A stretch of 64,000 nucleotides of DNA from Coccinella septempunctata (Eukaryota > Arthropoda > Insecta > Coleoptera > Coccinellidae). The stretch's first letter is position 1, and every line of letters begins with the position of its first letter. A program made the translations under genes and the position numbers. The notes under the pieces are model-generated. The model made no database searches, was not told the origin of the DNA, and saw only the letters and a list, made by a program, of their open reading frames with translations. The DNA is taken from positions 63,727,315 to 63,791,314 of the forward strand of contig NC_058189.1 of the NCBI RefSeq assembly GCF_907165205.1, in the 5' to 3' direction. Shown in pieces: positions 32,240 through 43,849 of the stretch.

Positions 32240-33238
32240 ATTGATCCGTAATACTATTTTATACAGAGTGTTCAAATAGCAAAATCCAAAATTTTAACGA
32301 AATCTTACCCCGAATATAAAAGCGTCCGATCGCTACGGACACTAGGCCGCAACTAACATCACGCGATAGAATGACTAATACGTTATACAGGGTGTTCCTA
32401 AATTGAACGTACGAACGAAAAGAGGAGATTCCTTAAGTGAGTTTAAGAAAAAAAAGTCCCATAAACATGGGGTCGCAAACGTTTCGTTTTCCAGATACAG
32501 AGTGTTGAAGTTTGAATGTTATTCAAGTTTTTTTCTCATAGAATCTACACTTCACAAGATATTCAACTGAAATTTGGCATAGATATTACATTTTAGAGTT
32601 CTCACCACGTGACATGGCAATTTCGATAGAAGATCTACAGGGTGATATTTTTTCTGGAACACTGCCACCTGTTCTTCTGCAGAACTTTTTTTTGGTGAGC
32701 AACTGTTAATTTGAAAAAATGTAAAAAGAAGCTTTGTTCTTATACTAAACTTTTCGGTCTCTTGTAGTTTTGTTGTATCTACCAACGATTTCGAGAAAAA
32801 AACTTGAAAATAATTCAAACTTCAACACTCTGTATCTCGAAAACGAAACGTTTGCGACCCCATGTTTATGGGACTTTTTTTTTAAAACTCACTTAAGGAA
32901 TCTCCCCCTTTCGTTTGTACGTTCAATTTAGGAACACCCTGTATAAGAGGATGACGAAACGACGAATGACGTATCTCGGGATGATTTGTTGAAATTTCTG
33001 TATATTCTAGAAAAAATGCTATATTATTGAACAATGTTTTATTGATCCGTAATACTATTTTATTCAAATTGTTCAAATTCCAAAATCCAAAATTTCAAAG
33101 AAATCTTACCCCGAATATAAAAGCGTCCGATCGCTACGGACACTGGGCCGCAACTAACATCACGCGATAGAATGACTAATACGTTATAGGTATAAGAGGA
33201 TGACGAAACGACGAATGACGTATCTCGGGATGATTTGT
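32240..33238 (+). repeat. Local duplication, one copy filled by a MITE and one empty
   Basis: 32240-32397 continues into 32942-32989 once the MITE is removed, and this matches 33041-33238 closely. Shared words include CGTCCGATCGCTACGGACAC and GAGGATGACGAAACGACGAA. The two copies are separated by only about 50 bp. At the MITE site the second copy reads TTATAGGTATAAG, that is two TA words separated by GG. Confidence 0.9.
32398..32941. mobile_element. Palindromic MITE, 544 bp, TA target
   Basis: Starts CAGGGTGTTCCTAAATTG and ends with its reverse complement, TA on each side. The arms pair for about 150 bp (to AAGTTTTTTTCTC and its partner). There is no coding capacity. The empty relative at 33181-33194 gives its exact boundaries. 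Confidence 0.92.
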
Positions 33239-33358
33239 GGGGATTTGATGGGAATATTTTTCATCGGGTTATTTTACCTACCTATACATTACATGCACAA
33301 AATACTCAAGAACAATTCTATTTGGTTGAACGCTTAATTTCGACCAGTTCACCTTTAA

Positions 33359-34387
33359 ATACTCCCTGTTATTAAGAGTAACATAACAGAGGGATTCCAA
33401 AATAAACAAGCTACAGGTCTTATTTTACTAGACGTCGCCAGAGCATTCGACAGAGTATGGCATGAAGGATTAATATATAAGATGAGATGTGCTGAATATT
33501 CGATCAAAATATGCAAGTTGATCAGGAATTATCTCAAAAATAGAAGATTTTACGTAAAAGTGGGAGGAGAATGCTCCTCAACAAGAGATATAGAGGCTGG
33601 AGTACCCCAAGGATCAGTACTTGGGCCACTTCTGTACAACATATACATCCACGATATTCCGAAAAATCCAAGAACCATGCTAACGTTATATGCTGACGAC
33701 ACAGGCATAGCAACTCGACACCGCAACCCAGAAGTAATAGAACGAGTTCTACAAGAGTCGATCGACGAAACAAATGACTGGTGCATAAAGTGGAAAATCA
33801 AGCTCAATGGACAAAAGAGCCAAGCAGTATTACTACAGAAGAGAAGACTGCGACCCACAACAAAACTGGATGTTGACGGCGAAGAAATCGACTGGAAAAA
33901 TGAAGCCAAATATTTAGGAATAACGCTTGACAAAGGACTTACCTGGAAAAGTCATATCAAACAAGCAATCGACAAAACGAAAGCAGCGATGAATAGACTC
34001 TATCCTCTGATAGGAAGAAGCCACATGTCGAAAGAGACAAAATTGAAGATAATCAAAGCCGTTGCAAGGCCTCAACTGACTTATGGATCAGTTGCCTGGG
34101 GTTTCGCGGCAAAGAGCCATATCAAAAGAATTCAGGCCACTGAAAACAAGCTGCTACAATGTGCAATAGATGCACCTTGGTTTGTCAGGAATAGACAGAT
34201 TTATAAGGACCTGAAATGGGAAACCATAACGGAATTCATGAACAGAAAAGCAGAGAAATTATTCAAAACAGCGAAAAACCATCCGAATCAAGAACTCAGG
34301 AGACTAATGGACTACGACCCAGAGGAAGACAAAAGGAGAATGCGAATTTACCGAAGGAGACCAAGAGATCAATTAAAAAGAGATTAA
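33359..34387 (+). pseudogene. Jockey-like LINE reverse transcriptase, 5' truncated
   Basis: An open frame of about 342 codons with no stop from 33359. It contains reverse transcriptase motif A (LLDVARAFDRVWHE, catalytic aspartate codon 33431-33433), the GVPQGSVLGPLLYN word, motif C (YADD, codons 33689-33700) and the thumb region with AVARPQLTYGSVAWG. It ends with a charged tail RMRIYRRRPRDQLKRD. The endonuclease and the first part of the palm are missing, the usual outcome of incomplete target-primed reverse transcription. The enzyme would copy the LINE RNA into a nicked site. The surviving part is remarkably undamaged, so the copy is probably young. I call it a pseudogene because the N-terminal half is absent. 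Confidence 0.92.
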
Positions 34388-34660
34388 AATAACAACAGAA
34401 ACTTATTGAAAAATTCAATAAAGTGTTAATCCAATAGAGGATAAACACATAAATCCCAGCACGATAGTGTGCGAGAAGAAAACCGACCAAGAGATGAACG
34501 GTTTATAGGCAAATGCCCGGAACCAAAATTCAAGAGGCAGTAGGGTTTTTAGTGGGTCTCGAGCTCAGGAGAGTGAGAAACCCCACACTGTTCCCCCTCA
34601 GGAGATGAGGGTGGTTCGTCTGTCTTGCAGATTTTCCCCCTGCTACACCAAAAAAAAAAT
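34388..34660 (+). mobile_element. LINE 3' UTR and poly(A) tail
   Basis: Follows the reverse transcriptase stop. It contains GTAGGGTTTTTAGTGGGT and ACCCCACACTGTTCCCCCTC, a pattern common in 3' UTRs of insect jockey-like elements, and ends in an A run at about 34650-34660, the insertion's 3' end. Confidence 0.75.
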
Positions 34661-35357
34661 CTGTTCTCGGTTCGATTACAGATTTTCATCAAGAATCGGC
34701 CACATCAAAAGAATGCGTCAAAATTCCAATGGGATCATAGAATTTTCCATCCGACATGTCGATTTCACGGACTAAAAATCGAGGACCGCCGACCGTAGAT
34801 CGGCGACGGCCATGAATCCGCCGCGTGGATACGGCGCGACTGGCGCACAATGCGGTACGGATGAATAGCGAGCCTGTCAAAGGCGCTGACAGTTGTATAT
34901 CCTCGCGGAGACGGCGTTGAATGCCCGCGAGACGGGGCGGAAGGGCGGTCGGCGGCTCGTCGGACACTTTATGTGCCCGCAACGCGTCAAACTGCCGCCG
35001 CATGCTACCCGGCGCGGACGCAGGGGGAGTGCTGCCGCTGCTAGGACGCTGATCGCGATCTAACTGCCCCGAGCCGAAACCGCAGCTTCCGCTACCAGAG
35101 ATGGACGATGGTCGAAGCGCCATCGAGATTTAACGGCTCTCCGAGAGACGTCGCAGATTTCAGACGAGGTACGTCGATAAAAATTTCTTCGAAATATTCC
35201 AACAGGACAAAACTACTTTTTTCGTCGACCTGAACAAAAAATGACATTTCACCTACTAATTTCCAAGTCCGCTATCTTTGAAGTTGAGTACTTTTCGTAC
35301 TGATACACTTTTCGTACTGATTTATTTTTAGTCCGGCTTTCATCATTAAGCAATATA
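34661..35357 (-). other. GC-rich stretch with a 144-codon minus-strand frame
   Basis: 34690-35150 is markedly GC- and CpG-rich. The minus frame 35123-34689 starts MALRPSSISGSGSCGFGSG and is Ser/Pro/Arg-rich throughout, with no domain I recognise. Such composition in a CpG-rich region can give long frames by chance, but it could also be a 5' exon or a CpG-rich promoter of a host gene. It is single-copy in this window. Evidence for coding is weak. Confidence 0.3.
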
Positions 35358-36759
35358 CAGGGTGGCCATTTGAAAACGAAACAGACGAGATTACAGACGA
35401 AATAAATTTTTTCGATAGAAATGCTCGGACAGGTCGATTTCTGTTTCGAGAGGGACAACTTAAGATGTAGGTTACGGACGCATAGCGCTTCAACCCTTGC
35501 TACTACAACCCTCACCCCCAATTTTTGAATAGGGAAGATGGGATGAGTGATACCTCATTTGAAAGGTATTTTTATACTGATTTCAGCACAGTAATTGTTT
35601 TTTCATTTTATGCATTAGTTCTCGAAATATTCTTAACTAAGTATTTGAAAATGAAGTGGTGTTTTCATGGCACTTGTAGTGTTTTTTTGTGAAAAATCGA
35701 CATTTTGAGCTTCAAAACAACCATGACTGTGGCTTCCTTCCTCCAATCCACTGACATAGAAATCTTTAATCAAGATGTCGAACAAACAAAGCGTATTGCG
35801 AAGGAGCTCAATCTTGCTGAAACTCAATCTAAATTATCTTCGATATAATTTGCAGTATTTCCAATAACATGCGGTAACACTTGATCGATAGAAATCTCCA
35901 AAAAGTCCAAATACGTACATATCTCTAATCAGATTACCAGGTAAGAAAATCAAATCATTAATGATGCCACAGAAATATTCCAGTCCCAATTCGTGAAACG
36001 ATTTCCGACTTAATTATGAAGTGTTTTCTCAGTTGGCTTCAATAATGTTTTCATTTTGTTGATTATTGAATTCATATCTTTTTCAAAAAAATGAGAATCG
36101 ATAATTTTTTATTTATTACGAACAGATCATTAAGTTGGCTTACTGGTTTGATTTGATTTTCTTACCTGGTAATCTGATTAGAGATATGTACGTATTTGGA
36201 CTTTTTGGAGATTTCTATCGATCAAGTGTTACCGCATGTTATTGGAAATACTGCAAATTATATCGAAGATAATTTAGATTGAGTTTCAGCAAGATTAAGC
36301 TCCTTCGCAATACGCTTTGTTTGTTCGACATCTTGATTAAAGATTTCTATGTCAGTGGATTGGAGGAAGGAAGCCACAGTCATGGTTGTTTTGAAGCTCA
36401 AAATGTCGATTTTTCACAAAAAAACACTACAAGTGCCATGAAAACACCACTTCATTTTCAAATACTTAGTTTCGATACTTAGTACTATATTTCGAGAACT
36501 AATGCATAAAATGAAAAAACAATTACTGTGCTGAAATCAGTATAAAAATACCTTTCAAATGAGGTATCACTCACCCCATCTTCCCTATTCAAAAATTGGG
36601 GGTGGGGGTTGTAGTAGCAAGGGTTGAAGCGCTATGCGTCCGTAACCTACATCTTAAATTGTCCCCCTCGAAACAGAAATCGACCTGTCCGAGCATTTCT
36701 ATCGAAAAAATTTATTTCGTCTGTAATCTCGTCTGTTTCGTTTTCAAATGGCCACCCTG
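35358..36759. mobile_element. Foldback MITE, 1402 bp, arms about 600 bp, TA target
   Basis: Starts CAGGGTGGCCATTTGAAA and ends with its reverse complement, TA on each side (35356-35357, 36760-36761). Arms 35358-35958 and 36159-36759 are nearly identical reverse complements, with a 200 bp unpaired centre. Each arm therefore carries the same short open frames (for example 35827-35633 minus and 36279-36482 plus, both starting MSFSKI). These are most likely by-products of the palindrome. It is the largest hairpin in the window. Confidence 0.93.
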
Positions 36760-36815
36760 TATAAGATCCCGTGCATTGAATGAATTTTGTGAATACAGAA
36801 TTTGAAGAAAATATA

Positions 36816-38168
36816 ATAGTTGGGGAGCCGAAGGCGGAAATTCGGGATTTACTCGAGCGTGTCAGATTAATCTAAGGGGACATACCTTGGACCCTGTAGA
36901 GTACCTCTACCAAAAATTAGACCTGTATATAGGGGGAATTGTCTAGGACAGCCTGTCAGAATAGTAAAAAAAAAACGATCATTGTACATACTCGAGCGTG
37001 TCAGATTAAGATATATGTGGTTAATTACATGTTGAAAGGTATATATTCTCATAATCTGACAATTTAAACGTGTCGAAAATGTGTGGGGGCACCAAAGTTG
37101 CAAAAAAAAGTCACGTGTACATTCTCGAGCGCGGTGGCTTATTTTGAATCAAATGATTCAAGAATAATGTAGAAAATTTAATCTGACAGTTTAAGCAAGC
37201 CGAAACAATGAAAATTGGCCATAAAGGTCACAGAAATCAGTTTTTTTGAATTATCTCCCCCCCTGGGCTTCAAATCTTTTTCGCATTCATTATAAAAATT
37301 GTAGAGCATAACATTTTCTACAAATTGGAAAATAGTACATTCTAAGGTTCAGTCAGAGACAAATTTCTAAATTGTCATCATAGAAATACCTTTTCATTTT
37401 GACAATTGGATGAATGTAGATTAGACTGGGATTCTACATTGACCTTGCCTTTTCGCATGTGTGGCTAAGCTCCTCGCCCTTTCGCCCTCTAACTCAGGAA
37501 CGGTTAAGAGTATGTAAAATTGCTTCAAACAAAAGTTATGTATAATTTTATTATCTACAACTTTCATAATGAACACAAAAACAATTATAGGTACCGGCAG
37601 GGGAATATTCGAAGAAAAAACATTTTTATCATCTTCAAAGTGTCAGATTAAGAAAACTCCCCCTGATTAGTGTCAAATTAATGGGTCAACACGTCTACAA
37701 CACCGAGATTAACCATCTGTATGAAAATCTGACACGCTCGAGTATGTACAAGTAACAATTTTTTTTACATTTTCAAAGAACCGCTGTGACCTTGCGTCAC
37801 GTCCAAATTGTCAGTTCCTTGAAAAGTAGCTTCCTTTGGGTCCAATTAACATATCCTCCAAAAATCTGACACCATTTTCAACTCTTCCGTACTGCCAGTC
37901 CCACCGCGCACACTGTCAGATAAGAATGAATTCATTATCAGAGACGCGTAGGACATATACAGTAGGTACCTTAATCTGACTTGCTAGAGTATGTACACCT
38001 GACGATTTTTTTTTTACATCTTTGAGACCCTGCAGACGCTTTCCCCACCGCTGAAAGTGTATATATCATAGAACCTTTTTCTCTTTTCACCATCTAATCT
38101 TCAAAATCCACTAGGTCTTCACGACGCTCAAGTAAATCCCGATTTAGCATTGTCGGCTCCCCAACTAT
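36816..38168. mobile_element. Family L element, about 1.35 kb, with repeated internal motif
   Basis: Ends are inverted: ATAGTTGGGGAGCCGA at the left, and its reverse complement (with a 4 bp difference next to it) at the right. The word CTCGAGCGTGTCAGATTA or a near match occurs at 36853, 36992 and 37124 in one orientation and at 37729 and 37977 in the other, so it is placed symmetrically towards both ends. Such subterminal repeats are usually transposase-binding sites in DNA transposons. No transposase is found. No clean target duplication could be defined. Confidence 0.75.
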
Positions 38169-38519
38169 AAGTGCCTTTGACAATAACTGTCACTTGATGT
38201 TGTCAAATTAATTCTTAACGAAATCGGCTAGTTTTTACCAGTGAATTAGGTACGCCGTCTGAACCTTAGTGTTCAGTATAATCGAGAATGGATAGTGATA
38301 GCCATATGGATAACAGTATCACTTCACCTGAGCTCAGGGATTCGGCAATTACGGACACCTAGATGAGGCCATAAATCGGATAACTTCTTACTTTCATGAA
38401 GGTATGTGAGGTCGACGAAAAAATGTAATATGTACCCCGTCAAAAACATGGCTATATTGTCTCGCCGGCTTGCTATCCTAGGCTGCGCCACGACTATCAA
38501 TTTGCAGGCTCGACCGTAA

Positions 38520-38711
38520 AGCCCGTTTGCAACAGCTGAGAATTCTCTAGAAAATTTACTCGAGATTTCATGCGCCGTGAATTATGTACCGTTACATACG
38601 CACTTTCGGTAGAATTCTCTGTTCACTTGCGTACAAAATAATCTCTGCCGTTTTCTTGCGAGAATTTTGTAGAGAATTCTCCAGATAATTCTCGGCTGTT
38701 GCAAACGGGCT
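38520..38711. mobile_element. PIF/Harbinger-type MITE, 192 bp, TAA target
   Basis: Bounded by TAA on both sides (38517-38519, 38712-38714), with TIRs of about 30 bp beginning AGCCCGTTTGCAACAGC. A three-base TWA duplication is the hallmark of PIF/Harbinger elements. AGAATTCTC words occur in both arms, and the element can fold on itself. Non-coding. Confidence 0.85.
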
Positions 38712-38889
38712 TAATAGACAATTGTTCATCCTTGGTACATAAATAACTATTAAATGTCGTAGAGACTTTCACGGTAACACAAAGGTACTTTTGCGCATTA
38801 AAACCGTATAAACTGAGATAAAACCTGATGAGAAATTCAAATTTCTATCACTAAATTTGGTAGGTATTAACAGTCCATAGGAAACCCAC

Positions 38890-39331
38890 CTTTTCGAGAA
38901 GATTTTTGAGAGAAAAATAGTTTCTTATTTATTTGATGAATCTGTTTGGAATACAAAATATAACCCACGTCTTCCAGTTTTTTCATTATGAGCATTTCGT
39001 ACCATAAAAATACTTAATAAGTATTACTTTTATTTTTTCGTACAATGCACCATTTTCGAGTAATTTGATGTTGAAAAATAATAAATACCTGTGATATTCG
39101 GGAAATTGAGTTCTTCGGCTGAATGCAACTCTGTTGAAAAGATCCACAGGTGTGTAGTGTCATAGATTCAGATTGTGACGGGTATTTTGTTTCTCCAGGG
39201 GTGGTATATCTCATTATGAAAAGTTAAAATGGCTATATCTTTTTATCACGGCCGAATCGAAAAAAATGGTATAGGAAAAAAGTGTTTCTTTTGACCTCAA
39301 GAACTTACTGTTGAATATTTGTACTAGTCAA
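38890..39331 (+). repeat. Family B repeat, 5' truncated
   Basis: Follows the B consensus from TTTGATGAATC to the terminal motif (GCCGAATCGAAAAAAATGG then TTGACCTCAAGAAC). The left terminal motif is missing. Confidence 0.75.
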
Positions 39332-39497
39332 AGACTCACCGACTACTCGAGTTGAAGTCACAGGGCGAGAACTGTTATATTCAATTTAGGTCGAATATAT
39401 GTAGTGAGTAAAAGGGGGAGTACAAAATGCATAAATACGTTACTGTCTATTTTGTATTAAAATGGCTCGTAACGGTGATTTTTTATTTTACATTATA

Positions 39498-40115
39498 CAG
39501 GGTGCGGCAGAGATGATTGGGCCATTGTTCAGGTTGTGGTAGCTGCAGGTAGATGCAGAAGGGCTCTTTGTGTTCCTTAGGGTCCGTTGTTTTTAGACTG
39601 CATTTGATTTCGTAGCAACTCCTTTCCAAACACAATGAGAGCTTGGCGAGTTTTATGCCCTTATGTCACCGTCACAGTAACTTCCAGCATTACGTTTCTA
39701 TGTTGGAAATCTTCCTACAACCTGAATTGGAAAACTTGGTAATCTGTATGACATCTAGTTCCATCTGGATGGTGCTACAGTCCACAGAGCTGTTTTGAGA
39801 TACATGTTCCAGAGATTACTGGTCTCATTGAGTGGTGTGGCCAGCGCGCTCACCAGATTCGAGCATTTGCGACTTCTTCCTCTGGGGCTTCGTCGAAGAA
39901 AAGATCTTTGACATCGTCCACACACCCTGCCACAACTCGAGCAGCGGAAATCCGCAGAAGTCAAAATGGTGAAAAGGAAACTTCTGGTTATGTTTGATTG
40001 AATTTTTCAAACTAATCCAAATATTCCAACATGCCCTAAAATGTTCATTTTAGGAAACATTGGGATCCCTGTAACCCGCAGTTTGTCGAAAGATAAATGA
40101 AATTCATCTGATGTA
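39498..40115 (+). pseudogene. Decayed IS630-type transposase fragment
   Basis: Starts after TA with CAGGGTGCGGCAGAGATG, a transposon end. At 39838-39960 the plus strand encodes WPARSPDSSICDFFLWGF, which matches the third-catalytic-aspartate region of mariner/IS630-type transposases (WP.RSPDLS..DFFLWG). Upstream, GATGGTGCTACAGTCCACAG recalls the second catalytic word (DGATVH) in a worn form. Stops and frameshifts are frequent, no right end is found, and the bounds are approximate. Confidence 0.65.
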
Positions 40116-41031
40116 GTATTAAACGATCAACCTTTCACCGGTATCTTTTTTCTACCACTTTCAACGGTGAAGAAGTCATCTTCTCGATAAAACTGGACAA
40201 CCGTTAATAATTTCCCAATCGATAAATTCATAATTAACTATGCCTTATTCCTTCGATGCAGAAATTATGCAGAAATGTGGACGTAGAATTGGAATATTCG
40301 ACAACAAATGTCCGATAGGTTTTCTCCACTCTTTCCGAGACGTCGACGTTCCTTCAATAAATTCTCGAGATAAAGAAAATATTGCCACTTTATAATGCTT
40401 CGAACTTGTTCAGCCGTTTCCGTATTTTCATTTCCAGTTTCGAGTTCTGCAACATATGGGGCATAAATTTCAGTTCATACAGTGATTAGGTATTGCATTT
40501 TATTAGATTCACTTTTCAGATGATAACTCGAACTGCGCTAGTAATGATGTCAGAGGAAAAGGTAGAGTTTTGATATATTCCACTTGATGTTTATACCCAG
40601 AAGTCATTTCAGAATCTAGTCGTGATAGTTCAGTTACAAGCGATGGGAATTAACTCTGGAACTACTGTTCTCATTTTTTTCCACTTATGAGTATTGACAT
40701 TTTCACTTTTCTGTTTCGTATCAAAATAGTGTTTTTAATAGCTTTTTCTTGAAAAGATACTCTCGATTTATATCATCTGAATATTAACGGTTTTCGAGTA
40801 ATTTTTGTTCCAATATTGGGATTATTGGGAATTCCAAACAAGCGATACGACCCCTGGTGTCAATTTCGGTAAATGAAAAAGTTTATACACTCTTGTTTGT
40901 TCATTAATTCATTCATTTGCTATATCCCGTTGCCGGGAATGAATCTACAAAAAGACGAAAAAAGGGAAAAAAGAAAAAGGAAAAAACAAAGAATAAAAAG
41001 GAGGTGCGAACAGACTTATAATTTTTCAGGG
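40116..41031. other. No gene recognised
   Basis: AT-rich. 40870-41030 probably belongs to the 3' UTR of the minus-strand LINE fragment that follows, with a purine-rich run at 40950-41000. Confidence 0.4.
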
Positions 41032-41427
41032 CTAATTGCGACTGTGTGCTCTCCTGTGACTGTAGAGACCCAACCGTAACCTACATATCCTACCACACTC
41101 CGGGCATGGATAGTCACCAACAAGATCTGGCCGCCGTTGTATCCTTCTCAAGTCTCCATTATAACTGTGGACCAAAGACCTCCACTGTGATCTGTCTAAC
41201 GCTAGTTGTTCCCAGTTATGATAGGCATTAACTGATTTTAGGGATTGATGTAGTGTATCCTTAAACCGCTTATACTGGCCTCCTGGTTTCCGGGCTCCCT
41301 CAGTGAATTCGCCATATAGAGCTATTTTGGGGAGTCTTGTGTCTTGCATCCTCAGAATGTGGCCGCTCCATCTGAGTCGGGCCCTCGTTACTTGAGTCTC
41401 AATTGTTGTACAACTCGCGCGCTGCAA
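41032..41427 (-). pseudogene. LINE C-terminal fragment with C2H2 zinc finger
   Basis: A minus-strand frame of 131 codons, starting MQRASCTTIETQVTRARLRW. The words RWSGHILRMQDTRLPK, GGQYKRFKDTL and WEQLALDRSQWR are the standard tail of a LINE endonuclease/reverse-transcriptase polyprotein. It ends in a C2H2 finger (CPECGRICRLRLGLYSHRRAH) as in many insect copies. The finger and its spacing are intact; the catalytic parts are absent. Confidence 0.85.
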
Positions 41428-41937
41428 GACTTCTGCATTCTGTATACAAACTCTTGTTTGTATACATCGAAGAACGGAGAATATTTTGGTGTTTCAATAA
41501 GAGTTTTCATGAATAATATATCTTAATCAGTTGAAAATATCTTCATCTATCTCATGACAATGGGGAAAGCTTAGTGAAGTTTCCATAATTTGCATCCTTT
41601 TAGCAAATCTTCGATTAAGACTTTCTTGCGAAGATGTTAGTTTTTACTATTTTTAACGATGAAATGAACTTTTAGTCAATGTTTGAGGGCATATGTATCT
41701 TGTCCTTACAGCATGAAAATGTTGAATGAAAAGGTGAATTAATTAAATTGGATATATATCCTCAAATGAGAGGTTTTACACAAAAAACAAATCTGTTTCC
41801 CCCAGAGAGGACTTTTTCCAGTTAGTAAGTTGATAAACATATGAATTTCGATATCAGTCACACAAAAGTCATTAAAAAAATCATTTCTGATTTCCAGTTC
41901 AACTTGGACAAGTATTCATAGCATCAATGTTGCAATG

Positions 41938-42494
41938 GGTAATTCTCCTCAATTTGGGTTATCACTGCATATGCAAGTTTAAACTGAATAAGTATAAGTT
42001 TAATTCATGATTTTTTCAAATTCACCGCGAAAACTATTCAAAATCATCCTTCAAATATGGGGTTTTAAAATTTAAATCGCTTTGTGCGGAGTTTACGATT
42101 TGGCAACAGCGCATACAAGACAATGAAAAGAACAATGTCCGATCAGCTTGTTTATAAAATAACAGCTGTTGATCTACAGGCGCGTACTTACTGGCGAGCT
42201 TCAACTGCAACCGGCCATAAAAATCCCATAAAATTTTACGACAGCCATCTTTGTCTATCTCATCAAGATAATGCATTTGTTGTCCTTTATTATCAAGGCA
42301 TATTTCAGTCGATGTTGCCAGCTAATACAATTCTCACAAAACGCTTTAAACTTTGAATACCCATTTTTATTTTTCATTTTTAAGTGCTTAAAATAATTTT
42401 TTTTGGGGAACGGTTGAAATGGTGATTTCAAAATGTGACGTTTCAAAGATATCTCATAAAAAATACATCATTTTCGTCAGAAGGAGTATTCCCT
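41938..42494 (+). repeat. Family G repeat, copy 1
   Basis: About 560 bp, with inverted ends GGGTAATTCTCC and (read inward from the right) GGGAATACTCC. It matches 57293-57963 and 58387-58937 in reverse. Overlapping frames on both strands recur in every copy (words MRSLRFGN and WDFYGRLQLKL) because the sequence is shared. They resemble no known protein. Probably a MITE. Confidence 0.75.
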
Positions 42495-42720
42495 ATTTTA
42501 GTCATTGCATATAATGGAGAAGGCAAGATATCATAGTTGTGGCTATCCATATAGTTCATTTTCCTTCTACTATGATCATGTAAAGAGCCGAGAAGTTCGG
42601 ATTAAAAAAATATTGCTCTCTTATCAGCTGATTCAGAACATAGTCGGAATTTTTTTCAGGAATACTAATACCTGATGAAATTTATTGACCTAAAATTGAT
42701 AATAATTAACACACTTGAAT

Positions 42721-43849
42721 CAATGGCGGCTCTGCCATGAGAGCACATGAGCACGTGAACCCCCAAACAAAGTAACGTAAAATCAAATTTCCTCTCTTAA
42801 CTAACCAGTAAATTACCGTTCTTAAGTTACAATATTATTTTGTACCTATAGTACCTATAGTATCTATTTATGAATAATACGAACATGACCCAGCGACGAA
42901 GACTTAGCAGTGCTTTTCTCTACTCTTGCCGTCCACATTCGTCGGTCGCACGTGCGAACGAGTAGGAGGGGTTTACGACGAATTGCTTGACAATTTTTAT
43001 GAGCGGGCGGAGGGGGATGTACGCCGTTTTACCTGAAGCAGGAGCACAACTTCGCTGTGCACAAACGGTGAAATCTACGGATATCACGTTCGGACTATTT
43101 ATCCCTCGACACGCGACGTAATTCATTAGGTGGAGTAGAAATTATACGTTCATTGTTTGCATTATGAATGCAACAAAATTTGCTGTGGAATTTTTAAAAC
43201 AAAATTTTAATGCATTGAGTTATGAAGAAAAACTCCACATTAAAAAAAATTGGTAGACGAAAACCTGAACGGCATTACTTTTTTGCGCAGACAAATTTGA
43301 ACAGTATGAAAACCGTTTTCCAATGCAGCATTTAGATACAACAGTGGACGCATTTCCATTTTTTGATGAAATTATGTTGAAAACCGAATTAGAGATTATT
43401 TACAAAAGACCTGATTTCAGAAATCTTAGCGGTGCTCTCAATTTGTTGAAACTTATCATTAAAAATAACCTATAACTGATATTTTCTGCCACTTTTTCCC
43501 TTCTCCAAATACTTGTGGCAATTCCGATGACGACAGCTGAAGTAGAAAGAAGTTTTTCATCATTGAAGAGAATTAAGACCTTTTCAGGAAGTTCGATGAA
43601 TGAAGAAAGACTTACGGCACTAGCGATGCTATCTATAGAAAAAAAAATTTATTGAAAATTTACAAAATTTTAATGATGTGGTTATAAATAAGTTCGCTGC
43701 AAAGAAGGAAAGAAGAATGGATTTCATTTTCAAACACTGTACAGAATGGTGAACAATTATGTAAATTCGTGAACCTTTCTCATTCAATAAAATCATTGGA
43801 TTTTTTAATTTTGTGAACCCCTGCCTCTTAGGCCCACGAGCCGCCACTG
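42721..43849 (+). mobile_element. hAT element, 1129 bp, perfect 8 bp target duplication
   Basis: The direct repeats ACTTGAAT at 42713-42720 and 43850-43857 are identical. TIRs are CAATGGCGGCTC at the left and GAGCCGCCACTG at the right. An 8 bp duplication and CARTGGCGGCTC ends are standard for hAT. It contains remnants of a transposase gene including the C-terminal dimerisation region. It is too short to be autonomous. Confidence 0.93.
43159..43655 (+). pseudogene. hAT transposase remnant
   Basis: An N-terminal-like piece begins MNATKFAVEFLKQNFNALSY at about 43163 and stops near 43255. Later pieces include FEQYENRFPMQHLD and, at 43500-43650, the hAT C-terminal dimerisation word MTTAEVERSFSSLKRIKT followed by NEERLTALAMLSIE. 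The catalytic core between them is deleted. Stops and frame changes make it dead. Confidence 0.85.

Noticed and set aside
35633..36482. Matching 64- to 67-codon frames in the two arms of the large palindrome
   Set aside because: They are the same DNA read from both arms; no known protein, no independent evidence of coding.
41046..41231. 61-codon plus-strand frame
   Set aside because: Shadow of the LINE zinc-finger tail on the minus strand.
42084..42356. Frames repeated in all family G copies
   Set aside because: Similarity follows from the repeat itself, frames occur on both strands, and no domain is recognisable.
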